Virus record (IMG/VR): IMGVR_UViG_3300025759_000300
Coordinates: 1 to 35,053 of that record
Direction: 5' to 3' (one strand)
DNA length: 35,053 bases
Source: a virus
The notes below the pieces were generated by a model. That model saw only the letters and a list, made by a program, of their open reading frames with translations, had not been told where the DNA came from and ran no database searches. Below are positions 7,129 to 13,912 of this stretch, in pieces. The position numbers were made by a program, and so were the translations under genes. The number at the start of each line of letters is the position of its first letter. Position 1 is the stretch's first letter.

Positions 7129-8203
7129 AAGGCGCTTCTCCTTTTTCTGTAGTTACCCAGAGAACTGGATAAGGGGGTTGATCTCCAAAGTCGTCTGAAC
7201 CTAAATCAGTGAGATACACTAACGCAGCTACACGTGGGTGCTTTTCGTTAATGTAATCAATAACAGGACTAAACATAGTTCCGCCTCGACCTTGGTACTC
7301 AACTTTGAGTGGTAATGATTCACGTGTGTATTCATCATCTTTGTGAACTTCAGTATCGCATTGAATAAAATGGATACGTTCTGGACTTAGATCACGCAAA
7401 ATATGAGATGTTTCACTGGTAAAAGTTTGTAATTCTTCATCACTTACTGAACCAGATGTATCAACTGCAATAGCAATTTCTTCAAGACAAGGGTTGTACA
7501 TAGAAGGAAGATACATACCTTGCCAGATAAAACGTCGGTTAGGCCGTATCCAACTAAAATCAGAATTGGTATTAGCCCGCAAAAATCTTGCAAGTACTGC
7601 ACGCCAATCAACTTTAGGTTTTACAATATCTTCAATAAGAGTATTCATGTTAGCAGGTAGTTTGCCTTGTGCTCTTGCTTGTTCAGCTGCTTGTTGTATT
7701 GCAACAGTTAGTTGAGATTCAACAGCACCAACAGATTCACTGGATCCTGCATCAGGGTGGTCTAGAACATCGCCAGCACCTTTAGCACTCAACAGGGCGC
7801 CAAAGCCCTCTGGAGGTTCGGGCAATATACTGTATACATGCTCGGTAGTCATGTCGGCGTATTGTTCATCGAGAAGACCACCCGATGGAAGAATAAAAGC
7901 ATTACTTTTAAGAATAAGATTAATAACGTAATCTGCAGCCACATTCCATTTTTCTGCATGGCGTTCTTGTCTACGTGTGTGATGCATAAATACAACATGC
8001 ATAACTTCGTGAGCAAGAAAACCTATACGTTCTTCGGGTCTAAGTTTTTCAAACCAGATAGGATTGTAAAACAAATGTTTACCATCAGTGGCACCTGTAT
8101 CTATATCGTCACGCTCTACAGGTTTGAGTCTAAGACATAAGGTACCAAAAAATGGACTGTCAAGAATAAGACGTGATCGTGCACGTACAAAAGAATCATT
8201 CAT
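7106..8203 (-). CDS. VWA-domain protein with metallopeptidase-like N-terminus (DUF2201 family)
   Basis: The 365-residue protein has an N-terminal HEVMH at 65-69 within FLAHEVMHVVFMHH, followed by WNVAADYVIN, as in the metallopeptidase-like domain of DUF2201 proteins. The C-terminal von Willebrand A domain starts near 243 with AVDTSGSVS, where D248, S250 and S252 form the metal-ion-dependent adhesion site. VWA proteins of this type work with MoxR AAA+ ATPases encoded beside them to remodel or activate target complexes (family knowledge). Here the MoxR gene lies about 1.3 kb upstream in the same direction. AGGAG is 6 nt before the ATG. The substrate is unknown. The zinc site looks intact, so proteolysis is possible but not shown. 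Confidence 0.88.
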   Translation of the reverse strand: MNDSFVRARSRLILDSPFFGTLCLRLKPVERDDIDTGATDGKHLFYNPIWFEKLRPEERIGFLAHEVMHVVFMHHTRRQERHAEKWNVAADYVINLILKSNAFILPSGGLLDEQYADMTTEHVYSILPEPPEGFGALLSAKGAGDVLDHPDAGSSESVGAVESQLTVAIQQAAEQARAQGKLPANMNTLIEDIVKPKVDWRAVLARFLRANTNSDFSWIRPNRRFIWQGMYLPSMYNPCLEEIAIAVDTSGSVSDEELQTFTSETSHILRDLSPERIHFIQCDTEVHKDDEYTRESLPLKVEYQGRGGTMFSPVIDYINEKHPRVAALVYLTDLGSDDFGDQPPYPVLWVTTEKGEAPYGEIIEI

Positions 8204-8211
8204 AAAATCTC

Positions 8212-8862
8212 CTAAGATTGTAATTTACGTAATAAAACTTGCGCTTTACGTTTTTCAAAGTTATCCATTTGTTTTTTTGCAAATTGAATAAGTTCTGGGT
8301 TATTAGATTGTTGAACATCCATATCTTTAAACAACTTATTTTTATCGTAATATTTAAATCGATGGTTTTTTTGTTGAGTTTTAAATACTCTTTTCCATTG
8401 ATTATTAATATGTTGAAAAGTAGAACCATAATGTTCATAACTGTCTTTATCTAAATCAATAACTCCTTGAATATCTAACTGATACACAGGTAAAAAATAT
8501 TTAGATACATATTTATACATGGGTTGTTTACCTTCAGGCCAATCTTTTGGTCTGTATTCAGGGTGTCTTGAATAATAATGGTTTGGATCTTGATCTTCCC
8601 AACCATCTCGTACATGACCTGAACCAACATGTGCGCCCCAAGCAGCAGTAGTTCCATAGAGTTTAGAACATAAATATACAATAAACGGATCTGGTGAATG
8701 TAAATTACCATTACGATCTGTATATTGTTTTGGAATATGCCATTTGTAAGAGTTCACAAAAGCAAAACCTGTACCACCACAAAAGTTGTATGCAATAAAA
8801 CTACCAGGATCAATTAATCGTTCTGTTCCTTGGTAAATATTGGGTTGTTGCGTGTAGCCCAT
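8212..8862 (-). CDS. Hypothetical protein between MoxR and VWA genes
   Basis: A 216-residue protein, rich in Tyr, His, Trp and Gly in its first half (CGGTGFAF near 28, AAWGAHVGSGHVRDGWED near 93-110) and in Lys/Gln with likely helices in its second half. No family was recognised. It is encoded between the MoxR ATPase and VWA genes with gaps of 1 and 8 nt and a GAGG ribosome site, so it likely belongs to the same functional module, perhaps as a substrate or adaptor. The many conserved-looking His, Asp and Trp residues suggest a ligand or metal site, which is inference only. Confidence 0.75.
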   Translation of the reverse strand: MGYTQQPNIYQGTERLIDPGSFIAYNFCGGTGFAFVNSYKWHIPKQYTDRNGNLHSPDPFIVYLCSKLYGTTAAWGAHVGSGHVRDGWEDQDPNHYYSRHPEYRPKDWPEGKQPMYKYVSKYFLPVYQLDIQGVIDLDKDSYEHYGSTFQHINNQWKRVFKTQQKNHRFKYYDKNKLFKDMDVQQSNNPELIQFAKKQMDNFEKRKAQVLLRKLQS

Positions 8863-8863
8863 G

Positions 8864-9523
8864 TTAGTCCTCTAGTAAGTTTGCAGTTAATAACACTTCA
8901 TTAAGTTCTTGTTCTTGAACTTCAATGTGTTCACGTTGTTGCTGTTGTTTAGCTTTACGTTCTACTTTTTCATAAACTTTTTGCACATACTTATCTTGTA
9001 CAAGATCTTTAAGTGCAGGCCAAGCTTTGAGCGCTTGGTTAAGTGTTGAAAATGGTTCAATAGCTTCTTCAATTTTGTTGACGTATTCACGTTCACCGTC
9101 ACGACAAGCTTCGTTGTGTTTATCAACAGCTTCACATTGTTGTACAAGAAAATGCTCACGTGGCAAATGCACAGAAAGAGCTTCATATCGTTCTGTTAAG
9201 AATTTTGGGATTGTAGTATATGTATCAAAAGGACATCTATATGTCGTTTTAATGTGGTCTTCAACCCCATCGTCATCTTGTACAATTTTAGTAGTGTGAA
9301 TATCAAGTTTGTTGACTTCTTCTACTTTGTCAAAATTAATATATGCACCACCAAAATGTTCTTTTGCTTTTTCTACAAAACTAGGAATTTTGTTTTTAAA
9401 AGTTTCATTTACCCAAGTATCTGCACTAGGAAAATCTTTGTAAGGATTAACCTTTTTGAATTTTTCTCGTGCAGTGCTTCTGATTTCGCTCAACAAACGT
9501 CGAGACATTCTTACTGTAGCCAT
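8864..9523 (-). CDS. Hypothetical helical protein in the MoxR-VWA operon, possibly Nmad5-like
   Basis: A 219-residue, charged protein. The C-terminal half contains a segment EEAIEPFSTLNQALKAWPALKD (around 150-171) followed by a Lys/Gln-rich coiled-coil-like tail (about 185-210). The F-x-T-L-x-Q-x-x-x-x-W-P pattern recalls the small phage family called nucleotide-modification-associated domain 5. I recall this from memory and the match is weak. No catalytic motif is visible. AGGAGG lies 6 nt before the ATG. The 1-nt gap to the next gene and 9-nt gap from MoxR indicate co-transcription. Confidence 0.7.
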   Translation of the reverse strand: MATVRMSRRLLSEIRSTAREKFKKVNPYKDFPSADTWVNETFKNKIPSFVEKAKEHFGGAYINFDKVEEVNKLDIHTTKIVQDDDGVEDHIKTTYRCPFDTYTTIPKFLTERYEALSVHLPREHFLVQQCEAVDKHNEACRDGEREYVNKIEEAIEPFSTLNQALKAWPALKDLVQDKYVQKVYEKVERKAKQQQQREHIEVQEQELNEVLLTANLLED

Positions 9524-9532
9524 AATTACCTC

Positions 9533-10555
9533 CTATAAAACTACGTTAGCATTGTCGACAATCCACTTACGCAGTGCATCGTCGGATTTAAGATTTGGAT
9601 CAACAGCCAAACAACCTTTGACTAAGATCACTTGAAACTCAACTGGCAATTTACTGTTGAGCGTCATAATGTTTTTCATCAACTCAGGCTTAGCCCTAGA
9701 TGCAACAGCACTAGATAATGCATACAAGATAGCAGGGTTGTCGTTTTTCTTGTACGTTGTTGGGTTTTCTAACAGCTTGTCAATATCAGGGAGTTCGTCA
9801 GCAATTTCTTTGTATGCAATAAACTCACCAGCTGGACCGTCACCGACCAATGCTGAGATACCAAAGAACAACGAATCATGGTCGACGTCATCTGGTTGAA
9901 ATTTAAGTTTTCTGTCTACAAACGACCAAGATCTGGGTGTTGGAAACGCATACTCATCAGCGCTGAAGTTGTACAAAAGGCCTGGTCTGTATTGTATGAA
10001 ACCAATAACTTCTGGGTTAACATTGTTTTCATAAGCCCAAGCTGTCCAATCATCTAGGTTAGCTTCAAGCTCGTAATGAGCAAGACGATTTCTTACAGGT
10101 GATGGCATTTGATACACAGCAGCGGCATCGGTTAGTCTGTTACCTGCGGCAATTACAGACCAGCCTTCAGGTAATGTGTAATCACCAATTTTTCTGGTTA
10201 GCAAAAGTTGTAAGAAAGCATTCTGTGTTGCAGGTGGAGCTGTAGGTAACTCGTCAATAAACAAGATACCTGTATCACCATCGCGTTGCGCGATTGGAAA
10301 CACATCAGGTACGGCCCAACGTGTAAAACGTTCGCCTGTTTCTTTTACAGCTTGGATGTGAGGCACGCCACGTACATCGACTGGGTCAAACAAGTTGGCA
10401 CGAAAGTCAATCAAAGTCATTTTGAGACTGTCAGCTACTTGTTGTGGTATTTCTGATTTACCAATGCCTGGACCACCCCAGATCATTGAGTTGATGCCAG
10501 CACGCATATTCTGCTTAATTTCTGACATTAGGTTGGTGGGTTTGATTGAATGCAT
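9533..10555 (-). CDS. MoxR-family AAA+ ATPase
   Basis: The 340-residue protein has a Walker A GGPGIGKS at 27-34, Walker B ILFIDE at 97-102, sensor-1 N139 in AAGN, and an arginine-finger region at PVRNR (153-157). The DPVDVRG segment near 57-63 is typical of the MoxR branch. MoxR ATPases act as chaperone-like rings that work with VWA partners to insert cofactors or assemble complexes (examples: RavA-ViaA, CbbQ-CbbO). The partner VWA gene is in the same operon, two genes downstream. GGAGG lies 7 nt before the ATG. All ATPase motifs are intact. The phage function is not known. Confidence 0.92.
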   Translation of the reverse strand: MHSIKPTNLMSEIKQNMRAGINSMIWGGPGIGKSEIPQQVADSLKMTLIDFRANLFDPVDVRGVPHIQAVKETGERFTRWAVPDVFPIAQRDGDTGILFIDELPTAPPATQNAFLQLLLTRKIGDYTLPEGWSVIAAGNRLTDAAAVYQMPSPVRNRLAHYELEANLDDWTAWAYENNVNPEVIGFIQYRPGLLYNFSADEYAFPTPRSWSFVDRKLKFQPDDVDHDSLFFGISALVGDGPAGEFIAYKEIADELPDIDKLLENPTTYKKNDNPAILYALSSAVASRAKPELMKNIMTLNSKLPVEFQVILVKGCLAVDPNLKSDDALRKWIVDNANVVL

Positions 10556-10557
10556 AA

Positions 10558-10755
10558 TTAATCCTCCATGGTTTCAATCGGTTCTACATTATTTACTATA
10601 AGATTCTTGCCTTGTGTGATTTGCCCAATAAAAGCAAGTTTAGCTAGAAGTTTATAGTTCCAATTATCCGAAAATTCAGGTGCTTCAAACTCAATAGTTA
10701 TTTGCATATCTTCAGAATCTTTATGTGCAAGAGTTGCACGCCATTTAACTAACAT
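10558..10755 (-). CDS. Small hypothetical protein upstream of MoxR
   Basis: A 65-residue acidic protein with alternating hydrophobic residues in QITIEFEAPEF and LIVNNVEPIE, suggesting a small beta-rich fold. AAAGGAGG precedes the ATG. The start overlaps the previous stop as TAATG, and the gene ends 3 nt before MoxR. No family is recognised. Confidence 0.7.
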   Translation of the reverse strand: MLVKWRATLAHKDSEDMQITIEFEAPEFSDNWNYKLLAKLAFIGQITQGKNLIVNNVEPIETMED

Positions 10756-11087
10756 TATTTACCTCCTTTAATTAATGTTGGTGTCCAATTGGGGTTGGGT
10801 TCTTTGTCCCAAGGTTCAAAAGTTATTTCATCTTCTTCTCTAGGAGTGGTAAACCATACACCGACATGCAGCGGCATGTTTGTATCAGATTCTGCTGATA
10901 CTCGGTAGAGTTCACATAACTCTTGAATCTTTTCTGTTATCTGATCAAAAGAATTAATAATATTAGAGTGATCAGTAAAACCTAATGAATAACTTGTGTA
11001 ATCAGGTAATTCGTCAATACTGCGTTTGCGTTCGACTTCGTACTCTTCAACTGATATTTGTACGTGAAATTGAAATACGTCTGACAT
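10755..11087 (-). CDS. Hypothetical protein at the head of the MoxR operon segment
   Basis: A 110-residue acidic protein beginning MSDVFQFHVQ. The ATG at 11087 is chosen because AGGAGG ends 6 nt before it. A GTG at 11093 is in frame but has no room for a ribosome site. The N-terminal FQFHVQISVEEYEVER strand pattern and a tryptophan-rich end (WDKEPNPNWTP) are visible. It is not assigned to a family. The structured gap at 11112-11205 lies directly upstream and may be its leader. Confidence 0.7.
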   Translation of the reverse strand: MSDVFQFHVQISVEEYEVERKRSIDELPDYTSYSLGFTDHSNIINSFDQITEKIQELCELYRVSAESDTNMPLHVGVWFTTPREEDEITFEPWDKEPNPNWTPTLIKGGK

Positions 11088-11111
11088 GCACACCTCCTGT
11101 GTGAAAAATTA

Positions 11112-11205
11112 TTAAGGCAGCTTTAGTATCAGATATGCAGTAGGCCTGCGGCTTCTAACTGCTTAGGGTGCACCTGGCCAGTATGGTCGTATCCAGCTGC
11201 CTTAA
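11112..11205 (-). ncRNA. Candidate structured RNA or leader element closed by an 11-bp stem
   Basis: TTAAGGCAGCT (11112-11122) is perfectly complementary to AGCTGCCTTAA (11195-11205). Inside lies a second hairpin, GCAGT (11138-11142) to ACTGC, extended inward by AG:CT and GCC:GGC pairs around small bulges. The remaining part holds the self-complementary GGTGCACC and CTGGCCAG. The element is more GC-rich than the surroundings and contains no convincing gene. It sits in the 5' region of the leftward gene starting at 11087, and on that strand the closing stem is followed by AATAATTTTT, so it could be a leader, attenuator or free RNA. Strand is inferred from the operon. It was tested by eye as a tRNA and does not fit. 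Confidence 0.5.
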
Positions 11206-11208
11206 GTT

Positions 11209-11283
11209 TTAAATGATCAATAATATAATGATACAAACAATAAGCCCTGTGAGGGCAACTCGCATTAGTTCTTCGTGGTTCAT
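11209..11283 (-). CDS. 24-residue membrane microprotein
   Basis: The peptide MNHEELMRVALTGLIVCIIILLII is one hydrophobic span after a charged head, ending at the last membrane residue. Its ATG overlaps the stop of the upstream gene as ATGA, and GGAG lies 7 nt before it, so translation initiation is well supported despite its size. The reading frame ends just before the structured element. It may be a small toxin, a lysis regulator or an anchor. Nothing more specific can be said. Confidence 0.5.
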   Translation of the reverse strand: MNHEELMRVALTGLIVCIIILLII

Positions 11284-11474
11284 GATTCGTCTCCAAAAGC
11301 TAAGTTGTAGACTTCTTTAACAAAGTCATAATCAACTTTCTGGGCATCTTCTCTAAGATCACGCATCACACAAACAGTAGCGAATAGTTGATTCTGAGTT
11401 AAATGCGGTTTGTTAGAAGCAACAGTTTCGAGGTCAGCTTGGACATCCATAATTACATCTTTTAATCTGCTCAT
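11280..11474 (-). CDS. Small hypothetical helical protein
   Basis: A 64-residue, probably all-helical protein (MSRLKDVIMDVQADLETVA, then VCVMRDLREDAQKVDYDFVKEVYNLAF). No family is recognised. GGAGG is 5-6 nt before the ATG, and the start overlaps the upstream gene's end by 4 nt. The stop overlaps the microprotein start. It belongs to a chain of small accessory genes that are probably early-expressed. Confidence 0.65.
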   Translation of the reverse strand: MSRLKDVIMDVQADLETVASNKPHLTQNQLFATVCVMRDLREDAQKVDYDFVKEVYNLAFGDES

Positions 11475-11668
11475 CTAACCCTCCTGTAATCTACAGTTGT
11501 TTTTCTACGTTTGTCGCGTGGGTATTCTGTAACTACACGACCATCTTTATACCAAGTCTGTATTCGACCGGGTCTTACTTCTATTGAATATACTTTTTTA
11601 GCTAGCTCTTCGCTTTTGATTTCTTCTTTGCGTTTAGCTAACTTTTCGATATGCTCTGGATAAGCCAT
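11471..11668 (-). CDS. Small basic hypothetical protein
   Basis: A 65-residue, Lys/Arg-rich protein. It starts with a helix-like EHIEKLAKRKEEIKSEELAKK and ends in a basic beta-like stretch (TWYKDGRVVTEYPRDKRRKT). The net positive charge suggests nucleic-acid binding, which is inference. AAGGAG lies 8 nt before the ATG. It overlaps the next gene by 4 nt. Confidence 0.65.
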   Translation of the reverse strand: MAYPEHIEKLAKRKEEIKSEELAKKVYSIEVRPGRIQTWYKDGRVVTEYPRDKRRKTTVDYRRVR

Positions 11669-11686
11669 AAAATACTCCTTTTTTTG

Positions 11687-12070
11687 TTACCACCAAGGAC
11701 TATACCAAACTACTTTACCTTGATCCAACCAAGCAAGCGCTCGTTCACAAAATTCTTTATCTGTTTCAAAGTAATATTTAGCACTTTCTTCTTGAGCATC
11801 TTGCCCCCAAAAGAAACCATCTTTTGCTTTAGGCAACTGTCCTGAGTGAATTGCTTGTTTAAGATCAATAATATCTTCTCGAGTAAGATACACATCTGAA
11901 CAATTAAACTCGCAATCCATGACACCTACCGGTGCTTCTTTACCTTGCTTGCTGTAATACAACTGACGCATGTACTCGTTGAGTGACGCGTGTTTACGCC
12001 AATCAAACTCTGTAACAGGTTTGTTGTCTTGTTCTTTGTCTAGCCAACCGGCTGCCATATCTAAACCCAT
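11687..12070 (-). CDS. MGLD-type conserved phage/bacterial protein of unknown function
   Basis: The 127-residue protein starts MGLDM, has WRKHASLNEYMRQLYY near 24-39, FFWG near 86-89, and ends VVWYSPWW. This pattern (MGLDMY start, WRKhN-like block, F-F-x-G, and a terminal Y-x-S-W-W) is a widespread small family in phages and bacteria, often mislabelled as phosphoglycerate kinase. Its function is unknown as far as I know. GGAGG lies 8 nt before the ATG. The structured stretch 12100-12296 lies immediately upstream. Confidence 0.75.
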   Translation of the reverse strand: MGLDMAAGWLDKEQDNKPVTEFDWRKHASLNEYMRQLYYSKQGKEAPVGVMDCEFNCSDVYLTREDIIDLKQAIHSGQLPKAKDGFFWGQDAQEESAKYYFETDKEFCERALAWLDQGKVVWYSPWW

Positions 12071-12099
12071 AGCACACCTCCAAGTGTTAAAAATTAAGT

Positions 12100-12296
12100 G
12101 GTTCGTTGTGACATAAGGTGAACCAAGCCTGTAATGAAGGAGGCATAACTGGAGATCCCCCTCTGTCGTTTTTCAATATACACAGGTGCTGGGCTTTTCA
12201 TCCCAGCGTGGTCGTTAAGGAGACACCTTCCATGGTTAACGCTCCACGGACAACGGGCGGTAGAGGAAGCTCAGGAGATAACCGAAAACCTCTACC
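12100..12296 (-). ncRNA. Candidate structured non-coding RNA with three or more hairpins
   Basis: This gap between two leftward genes holds several perfect inverted repeats: GGTTC (12100-12104) with GAACC (12120-12124); GCTGGG (12188-12193) with CCCAGC (12202-12207), enclosed by AGGTG/CACCT; and GGTAGAGG (12259-12266) with CCTCTACC (12289-12296), plus CCGTGG/CCATGG with one wobble. It is richer in G and C than adjacent genes. A 35-codon frame on the minus strand (starting in GGGATGAAAAG) lacks a ribosome site, and a 63-codon plus-strand frame has unlikely composition. It could be an RNA made with the leftward transcript or a leader of the gene at 12070. Strand is inferred. Confidence 0.5.
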
Positions 12297-12305
12297 CCAT
12301 TATTG

Positions 12306-13085
12306 TTAAGCTACGCTTGCGACATCCATTGCATTGTTTGCTTGGGTAGTCATGACGCGTGCACTGAACTTAGAAGAGTCTACGATATTTTTGTAATTCC
12401 ACTCCGCAAGTCTTTGCAATCTTAACTCGACTTGAGTTTTAACTCTGTCGACTTTAATTGACACATCTTTAAGACCAAAGTCATTATCAATGGTAGCTAA
12501 CGCTTGAGACAACATTCTGGATTTTCTACCGAGCTGAAGCATTTTGTCTTCGCGCTCAATCAACCATTCTGGTATCTCTTTGGTTGGATCTTGTTCAGAC
12601 ATTGATTCTTGATACTCGAATACAATGGAACAAAACTCAGCCCATGTTCTGGTAGCCAACTGTAAAAAGTTGATACCAGTTGTTTGTGGGTCAACTTCAA
12701 GTAATGGTCGTTGACCAAGAACGATCTGTTCAACCTGTAGGTCGAAATATTCACGTTCTTTGCTAGCCTTAGCTTCGTCGTCGCCGAAGTGTGGCTCTGT
12801 ACCGTACTTTTCATTGAACACTTTCATGATACCGCCGATTCTACCAGCGTTGAATGTCGGGTTGCCCTCGAGATCCAACTGATACTTCTTGTAGAAATAG
12901 TCAGGTAGAACGATGTCATCTTGCTCGGCTCTGTTTTCAGAACCTACAGGATCACCGTTAGTATCAGGAATGAACGCTGATTCTGGAGTTGATTGCTCTG
13001 GGAGCAACTCTCCGTTTTCACCGTTCGCCATATCGATTTCGACCTCAACATCTGCTGGGTCAAATATATCTGCACCTTTACTCAT
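12306..13085 (-). CDS. Hypothetical protein with acidic, disordered-looking N-terminus
   Basis: A 259-residue protein, starting MSKGADIFDP at 13085 where AGGAGG lies 6 nt upstream. An in-frame ATG at 13127 lacks such a site. Residues about 1-60 are acidic and low-complexity (GENGELLPEQ, ENRAEQDD). The rest is probably helical, with a long charged region near 165-235 (KMLQLGRKSRMLSQALATID, KVKTQVELRLQRLAEW) that could form coiled coil. No family is recognised. It is the largest unassigned gene of the leftward accessory set and starts next to the control region, so it is probably expressed early. Confidence 0.75.
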   Translation of the reverse strand: MSKGADIFDPADVEVEIDMANGENGELLPEQSTPESAFIPDTNGDPVGSENRAEQDDIVLPDYFYKKYQLDLEGNPTFNAGRIGGIMKVFNEKYGTEPHFGDDEAKASKEREYFDLQVEQIVLGQRPLLEVDPQTTGINFLQLATRTWAEFCSIVFEYQESMSEQDPTKEIPEWLIEREDKMLQLGRKSRMLSQALATIDNDFGLKDVSIKVDRVKTQVELRLQRLAEWNYKNIVDSSKFSARVMTTQANNAMDVASVA

Positions 13086-13221
13086 GTTTACCTCCTTGTG
13101 GTTTAGAGTGTTGGTTTCTATTTGCAATTACTTGCAATACTTCTGAGTTCTTCAACTCAGGAATATACAAATAACTACTCGCTTCTTGACGAATTGACTC
13201 GTCAATGTGTTTTTCTTCCAT
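13078..13221 (-). CDS. 47-residue small protein with strong ribosome site
   Basis: The frame encodes MEEKHIDESIRQEASSYLY... ending KPQGGKHE. AAGGAGG lies 6 nt before the ATG. The end overlaps the start of the next gene by 8 nt, and the ribosome site of that gene is read as the codons for PQGG. It is charged and soluble, with no recognised family. The good initiation site and overlap support it as a real gene. Confidence 0.6.
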   Translation of the reverse strand: MEEKHIDESIRQEASSYLYIPELKNSEVLQVIANRNQHSKPQGGKHE

Positions 13222-13257
13222 ATATACCTCCTTGTAATAAAAGAAAGAAATTAAAAT

Positions 13258-13599
13258 TCATACCTCAACGCGAGTTTTGGTACACCAGTCATAAGGCCCA
13301 TCATCATCTTGTGGTAAGCCTTTGTTACGTTTTTCTATAGCGTTGTGTTCAGTCACACAATCAATACATAATGAAACCATCAATCCGCCGTGGCCATCTT
13401 CTACTGCAACCGAGCCGTCAGCCAAGATCCAGGTATCTTCATCAATTTGTTCTAATTCAAGAACCGAGCCTTCATATCGAACATCAGGAACATGCTCGTC
13501 ACATACTGGACAGTGTTCATTCTGTTCGAATGGACTACGAAAAGATGCCATCTTTTGATGTTTAGTTAATTTTTTTAAGTCATTTAAGTTCCAAGTCAT
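13258..13599 (-). CDS. Zinc-ribbon-like hypothetical protein, first gene of the main leftward unit
   Basis: The 113-residue protein has two CxxC pairs, C30/C33 (CPVC) and C78/C81 (CIDC), that can hold one zinc ion, flanking an acidic middle (ELEQIDEDTW, VEDGHGG). GGAG lies 7 nt before the ATG. It is the gene nearest the TGTWACA control region and is read away from it, the usual place for an early regulator or host-takeover protein. That role is inference. No family is recognised. Confidence 0.7.
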   Translation of the reverse strand: MTWNLNDLKKLTKHQKMASFRSPFEQNEHCPVCDEHVPDVRYEGSVLELEQIDEDTWILADGSVAVEDGHGGLMVSLCIDCVTEHNAIEKRNKGLPQDDDGPYDWCTKTRVEV

Positions 13600-13632
13600 A
13601 ATTTATCTCCATATATATAAAACATCCTAAGA

Positions 13633-13654
13633 CAACGCTCCCCATGGAGCGTTG
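13633..13654. promoter_or_regulatory. Strong 9-bp hairpin in the leader of the leftward operon
   Basis: CAACGCTCC (13633-13641) and GGAGCGTTG (13646-13654) form a perfect stem with loop CCAT. It is about 35 bases upstream of the leftward gene starting at 13599. No clear T run follows on either strand, so it is more likely a leader, attenuator or stabilising hairpin than a terminator. Confidence 0.5.
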
Positions 13655-13700
13655 CAAGCGGATATTTCGCAAGTTAGCTGTAACATCTGAACGTAAGAAT

Positions 13701-13769
13701 GCGGGTTTGCGAGCGATTGTTACACTTGTTACAGCTGATTTTAGGGTACTGTAACAGCCTGAAACCCGC
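13701..13769. repeat. Nested inverted repeats within the TGTWACA array
   Basis: GCGGGTTT (13701-13708) is complementary to AAACCCGC (13762-13769). Inside, TGTTACA (13727-13733) faces TGTAACA (13750-13756), separated by 16 bp of AT-rich sequence. The whole could extrude as a large cruciform, or fold in RNA, with the binding sites in its arms, an arrangement seen in some origins. Confidence 0.55.
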
Positions 13770-13896
13770 GTGGTTGTACTGTTTGCTTGGATTATGTTAC
13801 ATGTAACAGATGATTTATGTTCTAAGATAAATAACCACGGTCGACGGTCGTTATGGTACAACCTCTATCTGGTCTTGCTGTAACGCTGTAACATTT

Positions 13897-13912
13897 GGTG
13901 TATCAGTACACC
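13897..13912. repeat. Small perfect hairpin within the control region
   Basis: GGTGTA (13897-13902) and TACACC (13907-13912) pair around the tetraloop TCAG, just after a tandem pair of TGTAACA-type sites. The role is unknown. Confidence 0.4.

Noticed and set aside
11112-11205. tRNA gene with long variable arm
   Set aside because: The closing stem resembles an acceptor stem and GGTCGTATCC recalls a T arm, but no 5-bp T stem, D arm or anticodon stem can be placed on either strand.
12098-12205. 35-codon minus-strand frame starting in GGGATGAAAAG
   Set aside because: No ribosome site is near the ATG and the start lies inside a perfect hairpin. It is kept only as an alternative to the RNA call.
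12118-12309. 63-codon plus-strand frame in the structured gap
   Set aside because: It has no ATG start or ribosome site, its direction is opposite to all neighbours, and it coincides with hairpins better read as RNA structure.
13580-13861. 93-codon minus-strand frame in the control gap
   Set aside because: It overlaps the hairpin, the TGTWACA sites and the start of the zinc-ribbon gene, lacks a ribosome site and has an implausible sequence.
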